Source: Marinosulfonomonas sp. (GTDB lineage Bacteria > Pseudomonadota > Alphaproteobacteria > Rhodobacterales > Rhodobacteraceae). Taken from it: DNA of 7,256 nt. Numbering within the stretch: the stretch's first letter is position 1; each line of letters begins with the position of its first letter. Positions 1 through 5,996 of this stretch are shown here, one piece after another. The notes beneath the pieces were generated by a model. It was not told the DNA's origin, ran no database searches, and saw nothing but the letters and a program-made list of their open reading frames with translations. Location: positions 1-7,256 of the forward strand of contig JALSJL010000001.1 in NCBI GenBank assembly GCA_026989405.1, in the 5' to 3' direction. The position numbers and the translations under genes are program-made.

Positions 1-180
1 CTCGGGTTTGAAATCAGCAAACAAACCGGCGTCGGGGGGCCGTTTGGAACCGCGCGCGCCGGTCTGTCTTTTGAGTTCGCAAATGGCGGCCAGTTGACCG
101 TGGACTATGCCCATGGCGCGATTGGCTTGCCGAACCTGAACGACAGCCTGCTCACCATCCGGTTCGAGGTCCCCTTCTGA
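1..180 (+). CDS. C-terminal end of an outer-membrane beta-barrel-like protein (5' partial)
   Basis: Only the last 59 codons are present, in frame 1, ending at TGA 178-180. The translation shows alternating hydrophobic and polar residues (AGLSFEFANG, QLTVDYAHG, SLLTIRFEVPF) and ends in a terminal phenylalanine. A terminal aromatic residue on an amphipathic last strand is the known recognition signature of Gram-negative outer-membrane beta-barrels handled by the BAM complex. The pattern of a GLSF-type strand, then LTVDYAHG, then a closing strand recalls the C termini of ShlB/FhaC-type two-partner secretion transporters, but the fragment is too short to decide the family. The 596-base gap downstream suggests it is not in one operon with the DUF4956 gene. 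The barrel reading is fairly likely; the exact family is a guess. Confidence 0.5.
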   Translation, partial: LGFEISKQTGVGGPFGTARAGLSFEFANGGQLTVDYAHGAIGLPNLNDSLLTIRFEVPF

Positions 181-776
181 GGTTTCCGCGAATACCTTTG
201 TCGGCACTCGAATAATGCGCCTTGACGGGCGGCAGCCCGGCACCGGTTTACTGACTGGCTGACACGCCTGTTCAGACAGGACATCCAGGGTGAAACGCAG
301 GTTGCCGCCGTCACCTGCAACGGCACGTCACCCCGCAATACCAGCCATCGCCCATCTGCGCGCTTGACCCTGCCTTGAACGCCGTTCTTCGGCTGCCCGT
401 CAACTGAACCCGGATTGCCATGAGTTCAGCCTTTGGCATCGGTGTTTTTTGCGAGGTGAGGTTTGAGTTCGGCTCCCTGATTGTCCACCCGCGAAAGGTG
501 CCTGAACAACGCAAACTGACAATGATCGGCATTGGGGCCCACAATGGCGCCAGCCGCAAACCTGAGCTCTGCATGCCTGTTCAAACAGATTTTCTGGGCA
601 GGCCCGGGCAGAGACCATCGCCCAAAAAATCGTCAACAACCGACTGACAGGCCTGAAAACGGCATCCCTTTCAGCCAAAGGTCCGAACACTTGCAGGACC
701 CTTTGCCGGGGCGCGATCTCGTCAACCATGACAACTTGATCAAACGGCCGGAACGTCGGCGAATAAAAAGGAGCAT
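181..776. other. 596-base spacer without a supportable gene
   Basis: Several open frames cross this stretch on both strands. None has a convincing ribosome binding site, steady codon bias or recognisable protein. A small GC hairpin (five-base arms 226-230 and 235-239, loop ggca) follows the barrel gene but has no T-run, so it is a poor terminator. The near-identical words GCCTGTTCAGACAG (266-279) and GCCTGTTCAAACAG (575-588) each contain a short palindrome. The end of the spacer holds the ribosome binding site of the next gene. It may be a long 5' leader, a decayed gene or plain intergenic DNA. Confidence 0.5.
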
Positions 777-1361
777 ATGGTGCAAGTCTTTGATCTCAAC
801 AATCCGATCTGGGAACTGGTGGCCCGCTTTGCCATAGACACCCTGGCCATCACCTGGCTGATTTTCGGAATGTATTACCGACGCTATCGCGACAAGGTTC
901 TGGCCACCACTGCCTCGATGTTCAACATCTTCGCATTCGCGGTTCTGACCATCCTGTCCAGCGTTGAATTCAGCATTGCCGCCGGGTTCGGATTGTTTGC
1001 AATCCTGGCATTGTTCAGCCTGCGCTCCGAACAAATTGAAAAGATCGAGATCGCCTATTTCTTCGGCGCCATCGCCATTGCGGTGATCTGTTCGGTGCAG
1101 GGCACGGGCCTTGGTTTTGTGGTGACGATCGTTGCCTTCGTGCTTGTTGGCGCATGGATTCTTGATCATCCGGGGATCTTGCAATCGGCCGCCAGCACCA
1201 GGATCACCTTGGACCGGATCGATGGCTGCGCGCTGTCGGACCCGGCAAAGATGCGGGCCGTCCTGTCAGAACGGCTGGGCGTTGAGGTGATGAACTTTCA
1301 GATCATCGAGCTCAACTACGTCAATGACCTGGCACGTTTGCAAGTCTTTTACCGGGGTTAG
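777..1361 (+). CDS. DUF4956 family integral membrane protein
   Basis: The 194-residue protein has about five hydrophobic segments (roughly 13-33, 47-63, 66-83, 93-107 and 111-129) and a soluble C-terminal region (130-194). The basic loop YYRRYRD at 33-39 and the stretch SSVEFSIAAGFGLFAILALF (61-80) followed by a charged LRSEQ segment are what I recognise as DUF4956. Members of this family often lie beside VTC-domain proteins, as here; their biochemical role is unknown, and a membrane partner or anchor for the VTC enzyme is an inference. AAGGAG at 768-773 ends only three bases before ATG 777. The second codon is GTG (780), which sits at a better distance, so initiation there cannot be excluded; it would change the protein by one residue. 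The stop lies eight bases before the next start, which implies an operon. Confidence 0.85.
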   Translation: MVQVFDLNNPIWELVARFAIDTLAITWLIFGMYYRRYRDKVLATTASMFNIFAFAVLTILSSVEFSIAAGFGLFAILALFSLRSEQIEKIEIAYFFGAIAIAVICSVQGTGLGFVVTIVAFVLVGAWILDHPGILQSAASTRITLDRIDGCALSDPAKMRAVLSERLGVEVMNFQIIELNYVNDLARLQVFYRG

Positions 1362-1369
1362 GGGGCCAA

Positions 1370-2323
1370 TTGACCAAGCATGATCCACATCAGAATCTGC
1401 GATGGCTGACCCATGAATTTTCGTCCATTTCGCTGGAAGAACTGAATGGCAAGGCGGAAATGTTGTCACGGATCGACAACAAATACGTGGTGCAGGCCCG
1501 TGAACTGAAGGCCGCTCTGCCAGAATTGGCGCAGAAATTCGATGTTCTGGAAATTGAACGGAAACGGGCCTTTACCTATGACACGCGGTATTTCGACGAT
1601 GCCGGGCGCAGCGCCTACTACGAGCATCATCAGGGCCTGCGCAAGGGTTTCAAGGTGCGCATCCGCCGCTATGCCGACGCCGGCCTGTGTTTTCTGGAAG
1701 TGAAGGTGAAAGGCCAGCGCGGCATGACCGAGAAATACCGCCTGCCCCATGATCCTGATGACATTGCCAGATTGTCGGAACCGGCCAGGGTATTTGCCCG
1801 CGAAACCTATGCGCGCCAATATGGCAAGCCTTTTCGCTATGACCTGCACCGGGTGCTGGATATTCGCTACAAACGGATCACCCTGGTGGCCAAGAGCGGC
1901 GGCGAACGGATGACCGTGGATACCGACCTGCAGTTTTGGTCCGGGGACAAGTCATGCAATGTCGGGACTGGTGTTTTCATCGTGGAAACCAAATCGAGGC
2001 TGGGCCGCGGTGACGGCGACAAATGTCTGCGCCGCGCCAATGTACGGCTGACAAAACGCTGTTCGAAATACTGCATCGGCATGGCCACCATGGGCCAGGT
2101 GACCCGGTTCAACCGGTTTTTGCCGGCTATGCGCAAACTGAACCTGCAAGGGATTCGGGCGGCAGACGCGCATGAAATGCATGCGTGTGCAGCCCAGGAC
2201 AATTCGGACTTTGGTCCGAATAATGACCACACGTTCGCCGCTGGGGCAATGGCACCATCGTCGCTACCTTTGCGGGCAAGACAGGGCGAAAATACCAGTG
2301 CTGGAAAACTTCAAAGGAGATAA
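1370..2323 (+). CDS. VTC-domain polyphosphate-polymerase-like protein
   Basis: The 317-residue protein matches the VTC domain, a triphosphate-tunnel fold that in yeast Vtc4 makes polyphosphate from ATP. Charged tunnel residues can be placed: R34/D36/K38 in RIDNKYVV, the KVRIRRY strand (95-101), E110/K112/K114 in FLEVKVKG, K122/R124, R166/R169 in RYKRITL, D184, E206/K208 in FIVETKSR, and K233 in CSKYCIGMA. The catalytic set therefore looks intact. No membrane segment is present, so the protein is probably cytoplasmic and may be held by the DUF4956 protein encoded eight bases upstream. The start is TTG at 1370, with a weak AGGGGG upstream; there is no in-frame ATG before the conserved RIDNKY region. 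The domain normally ends near RFNRFLPAMRKL (246-257). The following 60 or so residues look non-domain, and their DNA contains a perfect hairpin (2202-2221), so the tail may be recently acquired coding sequence. Polymerase activity is inferred from family membership. Confidence 0.85.
   Translation: MTKHDPHQNLRWLTHEFSSISLEELNGKAEMLSRIDNKYVVQARELKAALPELAQKFDVLEIERKRAFTYDTRYFDDAGRSAYYEHHQGLRKGFKVRIRRYADAGLCFLEVKVKGQRGMTEKYRLPHDPDDIARLSEPARVFARETYARQYGKPFRYDLHRVLDIRYKRITLVAKSGGERMTVDTDLQFWSGDKSCNVGTGVFIVETKSRLGRGDGDKCLRRANVRLTKRCSKYCIGMATMGQVTRFNRFLPAMRKLNLQGIRAADAHEMHACAAQDNSDFGPNNDHTFAAGAMAPSSLPLRARQGENTSAGKLQRR
2202..2221. repeat. Perfect hairpin inside the VTC C-terminal tail
   Basis: ATTCGGAC (2202-2209), loop TTTG, then GTCCGAAT (2214-2221): an exact 8-base inverted repeat. 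It falls in the atypical tail of the VTC gene, about 110 bases before the start of the first secreted-protein gene. There is no T-run, so it is not a standard terminator. It contains the 13-base word GGACTTTGGTCCG that recurs at 5997-6009, upstream of the kinase gene. It could be an operator or an RNA stem; neither is shown. Confidence 0.45.
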
Positions 2324-2327
2324 GAAA

Positions 2328-2828
2328 ATGCGAAATCCATATCTGACAACAGCCTTGGCACTTGGGATTGCAGCGGTTTCCGGCCCTGCATTCGCGGCGC
2401 TGAGCGGGCCGGGCAACTATCAAGAGGCGCTGAGCGCGCCAGCTGACCCCGGTGAATATCAACTTGCCAAACGCGGACGTGGACGCGGTGGAGACCGGGA
2501 TCGCGGCCGCGATCATGACCGGGGTGACGGCCACCATTCAAGCCGCAGCGATGACAGCGGATCCCGGTCTGGCTCGGGTCGGCGCCGCGCGCGCATTCCA
2601 GGTGGGTCAGGATGCGACAGCGCACATGACATTGCTGAACATCCCGAATGTACGCCACGCGCGACACCGTTGCCGGGCAACACCGGCAATCCTGGAAATG
2701 GTGATGCGGTCAGCAACTTTCTGAAAAGCATCCTTTCCGGCTCAAACCGGCGCCGCCCACGGGTGCCCGGCGGCTCCGGTTGTGATGATCCCCGTGACAT
2801 CCTCGAGCATCCGGAATGCACGCCCTGA
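2328..2828 (+). CDS. Small secreted protein with duplicated GGSGCD...EHPECTP motif
   Basis: I choose ATG 2328 because AAGGAG at 2314-2319 lies eight bases upstream and a clean Sec signal peptide follows (MRNPYLTTALALGIAAVSGP then AFA, cleavage near residue 23). An in-frame extension upstream to 2172 lacks a ribosome binding site. The 166-residue precursor has four parts: the signal peptide; a short acidic spacer; a basic low-complexity zone (about 48-88) rich in Arg, Gly, Asp, His and Ser that begins KRGRGRGGD; and two copies of a 26-residue motif (85-110 and 141-166) joined by a Gly/Asn/Pro linker. Each copy has two cysteines, GGSGCD and EHPECTP, and the protein ends exactly at the second copy. 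The cysteines could form disulfides in the periplasm or outside the cell. I do not recognise the family. Its ribosome binding site overlaps the end of the VTC gene (TAA 2321-2323), so co-transcription is likely. A structural, anion-binding or metal-binding surface protein is conceivable, but no function is shown. Confidence 0.75.
   Translation: MRNPYLTTALALGIAAVSGPAFAALSGPGNYQEALSAPADPGEYQLAKRGRGRGGDRDRGRDHDRGDGHHSSRSDDSGSRSGSGRRRARIPGGSGCDSAHDIAEHPECTPRATPLPGNTGNPGNGDAVSNFLKSILSGSNRRRPRVPGGSGCDDPRDILEHPECTP
2580..2825 (+). repeat. Two 26-codon copies of an Arg-rich/two-Cys motif
   Basis: Copy 1 is 2580-2657 (RRRARIPGGSGCDSAHDIAE, then HPECTP). Copy 2 is 2748-2825 (RRRPRVPGGSGCDDPRDILE, then HPECTP). 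They align without gaps and keep RRR, PGGSGCD, D-I, EHPECTP and both cysteines. The nucleotide copies have diverged much more, mainly at third positions, so the duplication is old and kept at protein level. Confidence 0.85.
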
Positions 2829-2845
2829 TACCGCCACCACTCAAT

Positions 2846-2870
2846 GTTGCCCGCCGCATCGGCGGGCAAC
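2846..2870 (+). terminator. Probable intrinsic terminator
   Basis: GTTGCCCGCCG (2846-2856), loop CAT, then CGGCGGGCAAC (2860-2870): a perfect 11-base GC-rich stem starting 18 bases after the stop of the first secreted-protein gene. The T-run after it is weak (gcattt), so termination may be partial or factor-assisted. Its place between two same-strand genes supports ending the DUF4956-VTC-secreted protein unit here. Confidence 0.6.
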
Positions 2871-2991
2871 GCATTTGGGGGAAAGCGCCCCTGGCCTCGT
2901 ACTCCCAAAAGTTGAACTTTGAGCCTGCCCTGGTGGCTCTTGCCAGAACTACATCGCCAGACGAACGTCTGAATGGTTTGCAGCGGTTATC

Positions 2992-3000
2992 TGTTATACT
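2992..3000 (+). promoter_or_regulatory. Candidate extended -10 promoter for the second secreted gene
   Basis: TGTTATACT contains a near-consensus -10 hexamer (TATACT, 2995-3000) preceded by the TGn extension. No good -35 hexamer is seen at 16-18 bases, which extended -10 promoters can tolerate. Transcription would begin near 3007, giving a leader of about 43 bases to ATG 3050. It follows the hairpin terminator, consistent with an independent transcript. Confidence 0.4.
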
Positions 3001-3049
3001 CGACAACCGCCATAGACCTTTCTGGCGGTAATCGACTGCGGAGAAGCGC

Positions 3050-3907
3050 ATGAGACCAAAGATGCACATGCCGAGTATTGCAATCCTGGTGATCGTTTCA
3101 GCGGTATTCTCGGCTTCTCCGATTCAGCTGAGCATGGATAACGAAGGTTTCTTTGGAATCGAATTGTCGGTTGCCCATGCCAAAAGAGGCAGAGGGAGAG
3201 GTGGCGATGATGACAGCGATTCGGGTAGTAGCAACAGCGGTTCGGGTAGCAGCAACAGCGGGTCTGGTAGCGGCAACAGCGGGTCTGGTAGCGGCAACAG
3301 CGGCTCGGGCAGCGGCAATAGCGGGTCCGGTAGCAGCAACAGCGGATCGGGCGGTGGCAACAGCGGGTCCGGTAGCAGCAATAGCGGATCGGGCAGTGGC
3401 AACAGCGGGTCAGGCAGCGGCAATAGCGGATCGGGCAGTGGCAACAGCGGGTCAGGCAGCGGCAATAGTGGGCCCGGCAAAAGCTCTGACCAGATTCCTG
3501 GTCCGAAATCGGCGATCCAGCGCATTGAATTGTCCGCATCCGGAGTCGCAATCTACTATGTCGATGGGTCGCGCGAAGAAATCCGCAATCGAAAGTATCA
3601 GTTTTTCGATGCAGATGGGCGGACGCTGATTTCCCGCCACGCGACGGGGGCCGACCTGGCGCACCTGCGGGCGCGGGCCAATGGGATCAGTATCAAGAAC
3701 GTGCGCCATCCCAGCAACCCCGGCAAAACATCGGTGACCGACGCCAGCAGCAACGGAAATCAGGTTGTGGTGCGCTATTCAAACGGCTGGACCGAGGAAA
3801 TTTCGGGCGGCGTGTATTATCTGAGTGACCAATATGGACGCGCCGCGGTAAAACGCCCGGCTACCCCTGCTGATATCAAGCGGTTGCGGGCCCTGGCCGG
3901 AAATTAG
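3050..3907 (+). CDS. Secreted repeat protein: KRGRGRGG motif, 12 heptapeptides, tandem 45-residue domain
   Basis: The 285-residue protein starts at ATG 3050, with GGAG at 3040-3043 six bases upstream. The N terminus has a positive start and a hydrophobic core (residues 9-22), read as an export signal; cleavage could be near residue 21 or, less usually, after AHA at 44. AKRGRGRGGD (44-53) matches the first secreted protein exactly. Residues 59-142 are twelve G-S-x-N-S-G-S heptapeptides, probably a flexible extended linker or surface spacer. After a short linker come two domains (166-210 and 239-283) that align gap-free over 45 residues with 19 identities, including DG/NG, EEI, Y, GR, AT-AD and LRA. 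I do not recognise this domain; its alternating pattern suggests short beta-strands and a final helix. The gene has its own promoter and ends 17 bases before the stop of the convergent regulator gene. Attachment to a surface partner through the paired domains is only a guess. Confidence 0.75.
   Translation: MRPKMHMPSIAILVIVSAVFSASPIQLSMDNEGFFGIELSVAHAKRGRGRGGDDDSDSGSSNSGSGSSNSGSGSGNSGSGSGNSGSGSGNSGSGSSNSGSGGGNSGSGSSNSGSGSGNSGSGSGNSGSGSGNSGSGSGNSGPGKSSDQIPGPKSAIQRIELSASGVAIYYVDGSREEIRNRKYQFFDADGRTLISRHATGADLAHLRARANGISIKNVRHPSNPGKTSVTDASSNGNQVVVRYSNGWTEEISGGVYYLSDQYGRAAVKRPATPADIKRLRALAGN
3224..3475 (+). repeat. 12 tandem 21-bp coding repeats
   Basis: Twelve 21-base units encode G-S-(S/G)-N-S-G-S, with one GGGNSGS unit (3350-3370) and a last unit ending in proline. 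Units differ mainly at third positions. The last four units form a 42-base dimer repeated twice: 3378-3426 is identical to 3420-3468 over 49 bases, indicating a recent expansion at the 3' end. Unit gain or loss would keep the reading frame. Confidence 0.95.
3545..3898 (+). repeat. Tandem 45-residue C-terminal domain (two copies)
   Basis: Copy 1 is encoded by 3545-3679 and copy 2 by 3764-3898, 73 codons apart. I count 19 identical residues of 45 without a gap. The shared core is V-x-x-x-Y-x-x-(D/N)-G, EEI, Y, D, GR, R-x-AT-x-AD and LRA-x-A. The DNA identity is low, so this is an old duplication. Confidence 0.85.
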
Positions 3908-3924
3908 GCCGCACCTGGGCAAAT

Positions 3925-4563
3925 TCACTCTTTGCGCCAGGCATCATGGGCGATCAACGCGGCTTCGACCCGGTTGCGGGCATGCAGCTTGCCCAGAATC
4001 GTTGTCATATAGTGTTTCACGGTCTTTTCCTGCAGGCCCAGATCGTCGGCCACTTCGCGGTTGCTTTTGCCAATGGCAACCCCGCGCAGGATATCTTCTT
4101 CGCGTTTGGTCAGTTCATCGATCGGCTGTTTTTCAGTGCGTTTCGGGCTTTGCATGATCTTCAGAACACGTGCAGCCAGGCCCGGTGACACATGCGGTTC
4201 GCCCTTCGAAATGCCGGTCAGGATACGTCGCAATTCGGCCGCCGAAACGCCTTTCAGAACATACCCGATAGCACCGGATTCCAGGGCCGAAGTCACGTCA
4301 CTGTCGTCTTCGGACACTGTCAGCATAGCGATATGTCGCGCAGTTTGCTCATGGGCAATGGTGCGGGCGGCAGTGATGCCATTGCCGGGCATGGACAGGT
4401 CCAGCAACGCCACATCAGGTTTGTGTTTCCTGGCCAGATGCACCGCGTCTTCAGCCGATTCCCCGACCCCGACCACATCAAATTCACCGGTTTCTTCAAT
4501 GCTCTGCACCAATCCATCACGAAAAATGGGATGGTCATCCGCCAGTATCAATCGAATTGTCAT
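3925..4563 (-). CDS. NarL/LuxR-family response regulator
   Basis: The 212-residue protein is a two-domain regulator. The receiver domain (about 1-118) has the acidic pair D9-D10, phospho-acceptor D55 in LLDLSMPG, T82, Y101 and K104. The output domain (about 148-212) is a LuxR-type helix-turn-helix: LTKREEDILRGVAIGKSNRE, then VADDLGL, and the recognition segment EKTVKHYMTTILGKL. All residues needed for phosphorylation are present. I choose ATG 4563 because it overlaps the kinase stop as ATGA and has GGAG eight bases upstream; an in-frame ATG eleven codons further upstream lies inside the kinase gene and is unlikely. The regulator is expected to be phosphorylated by the coupled kinase and to bind DNA as a dimer. 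Targets are unknown; a palindromic word at 5997-6009 and 2206-2218 is a candidate site. Confidence 0.93.
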   Translation of the reverse strand: MTIRLILADDHPIFRDGLVQSIEETGEFDVVGVGESAEDAVHLARKHKPDVALLDLSMPGNGITAARTIAHEQTARHIAMLTVSEDDSDVTSALESGAIGYVLKGVSAAELRRILTGISKGEPHVSPGLAARVLKIMQSPKRTEKQPIDELTKREEDILRGVAIGKSNREVADDLGLQEKTVKHYMTTILGKLHARNRVEAALIAHDAWRKE

Positions 4564-5960
4564 GTCGAATTCTCCACATTGGACAGAGTCAGACACATGG
4601 AGGTGCCGACCCCGGGTTCGCTCTGGATTGTCAGGTTTCCGCCGATACTCTGGGCACGGTCCACCAGTCCCAGCAGGCCCTGCCCGCCATCATCGCGCAA
4701 CTTTAGCGCTCGGTCGGGCTCAAAGCCGTGCCCTTGGTCCCGAACTGTCACCAACAACGTGTGGGCACTGGTTTCTATGATCACGGCAGCTTCTTCCACC
4801 TGCGCGTGGCGCGCGGCATTTGACAGGGTTTCCTGCAAGAACCTGTAGACACAGACTTTTTGCGAATACTCCAACGGAAAGGACTCGTCACCGATGAAGG
4901 ACAAACCAATGGTCATGCCGGTCTGATGTTCGTGATCATCGACCGCACGTCTTGCAAGAGTTTTCAAATCCAGTGCATCCAGATCAGGCAAAGCAAGTCC
5001 ACGGGAAATCGCCCTGATCTCGCCAAGCGCCTTGTCCAGAGATTTTCGCACCTCCAGGGCATCCGGGTTTTTGTCGCCGGTGTCCGGAAGAGCCCCATCC
5101 AGCCGAAGGGCCGCAAGTGCCAGATACTGAGCCGGTCCATCGTGCAAATCAAAACCAATTCGACGTATGGTTCGCTCGGTCTGGGCCGTAGCCCGTGACG
5201 ATGCCGATACCGCTCGGCGGCGCAGTGCCAGATTTTGCCTGGATACGACCTGGGTTTCCTGCAACTGTTTTTCCAGCTGTTTGCGCTGGTCTCGGATGGT
5301 TCGACCACCGGTCTGGACAATGCCGAACAGCAACAGCCCGCTCGCCAGAAAGGCGGAACCCACAACAAGCCAGCTTTTGCGGCGGGCATCGGATATTTCG
5401 GTATCAAGAATATCGGCCAGTTCATAAAATTCGGCGACGGCAATGACCTGTCCTGTCCAGACCTCGCGTATTGGACTGTAGACCTCCAGCAGGGGCATTC
5501 CCAAGGCCGCCTCCGCCTGGTCCTCCAGATCGGTCAAGTCCTCATAGGACGCCGCGATACGACCAGTCCAGGCCCGTTTCAGGTCATCCGATGGCTTGAA
5601 AACCTGACCAATCAATGCGGGATCCGACGCATGGACAATCAAACCCCCGGGCTTCCAGATTTTGTAGGAAACGACCCGTTCGCCAAGTGATGTACCATCA
5701 AAAATCTCGGTCAGCGCCCTTGCCGCTGGTCCGGAAAGTTCATCACTCTGAGCCAGCTCCTGACTAAGCGGCGATACGAAACTTTCCATGAATAACGCTG
5801 CCGAGGTCGCTGAATTTTGCACGACAGCCTGCTCAATGCGCGAAGAAACCCAAAACCCTACTATCAGCATGGCCGCAGTCATCACGATAGCCCCGGCCAA
5901 CAGGAATTGACCGGGAAGGGTCAGTCGGCTCCAGTGAATTTGATGCGGATTCAAGTTCAT
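4560..5960 (-). CDS. Membrane sensor histidine kinase, HisKA_3 (NarX/DegS) type
   Basis: With ATG 5960 the protein has 466 residues: a short cytoplasmic N terminus, TM1 (about 19-40), a periplasmic sensor region (about 41-195), TM2 (about 196-215), a charged coiled coil (217-265), then the HisKA_3 and HATPase_c domains. H273 in DLHDGPAQ is the phosphorylation site, RFLQETLSNAARHA (373-386) is the N box, VRDQGHGF (406-413) is G1, and GGQGLLGL (425-432) is G2, so it looks active. The sensor region has conserved-looking IWKPGG, ALIGQVF and EVYSPIREVWTGQVIAVAEF stretches that suggest a Cache-like fold; the ligand is unknown. The start is uncertain. The frame stays open to 6110, but earlier codons encode a non-domain leader, and neither 5960 nor the upstream ATGs has a good ribosome binding site. 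The stop overlaps the regulator start by four bases, so the pair is translationally coupled. Confidence 0.92.
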   Translation of the reverse strand: MNLNPHQIHWSRLTLPGQFLLAGAIVMTAAMLIVGFWVSSRIEQAVVQNSATSAALFMESFVSPLSQELAQSDELSGPAARALTEIFDGTSLGERVVSYKIWKPGGLIVHASDPALIGQVFKPSDDLKRAWTGRIAASYEDLTDLEDQAEAALGMPLLEVYSPIREVWTGQVIAVAEFYELADILDTEISDARRKSWLVVGSAFLASGLLLFGIVQTGGRTIRDQRKQLEKQLQETQVVSRQNLALRRRAVSASSRATAQTERTIRRIGFDLHDGPAQYLALAALRLDGALPDTGDKNPDALEVRKSLDKALGEIRAISRGLALPDLDALDLKTLARRAVDDHEHQTGMTIGLSFIGDESFPLEYSQKVCVYRFLQETLSNAARHAQVEEAAVIIETSAHTLLVTVRDQGHGFEPDRALKLRDDGGQGLLGLVDRAQSIGGNLTIQSEPGVGTSMCLTLSNVENST

Positions 5961-5996
5961 TTTGCAAGGAATACCATGGTTTTGAATGAGCACTAT

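Noticed and set aside
226..239. Hairpin CGGGC-ggca-GCCCG as terminator of the barrel gene.
   Set aside because: Only five base pairs and no following T-run.
633..1184. Minus-strand ORF of 183 codons opposite the DUF4956 gene.
   Set aside because: Shadow of a clear membrane-protein gene; the product is charge-rich without domain features.
2172..2327. N-terminal extension of the first secreted protein to an ATG at 2172.
   Set aside because: No ribosome binding site there, it lies within the VTC gene, and it would bury the signal peptide; ATG 2328 has AAGGAG at eight bases.
3124..3550. Repeat region considered as a CRISPR array or integron-like repeat cluster.
   Set aside because: The repeats are contiguous 21-base coding units with no unique spacers, and they keep the reading frame of an exported protein.
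2994..3629. Long overlapping ORFs in other frames across the repeat region: a Cys-rich and a Pro/Leu-rich one on the minus strand, and an Ala-rich one on the plus strand.
   Set aside because: A 21-base stop-free unit keeps several frames open automatically. The frame with a ribosome binding site, export signal and folded C-terminal domain is the plus-strand gene at 3050.
4061..4848. Plus-strand ORFs of over 200 codons opposite the regulator and kinase genes.
   Set aside because: They are antisense shadows of two genes with complete, well-conserved domains; their translations are compositionally odd and match nothing I recognise.
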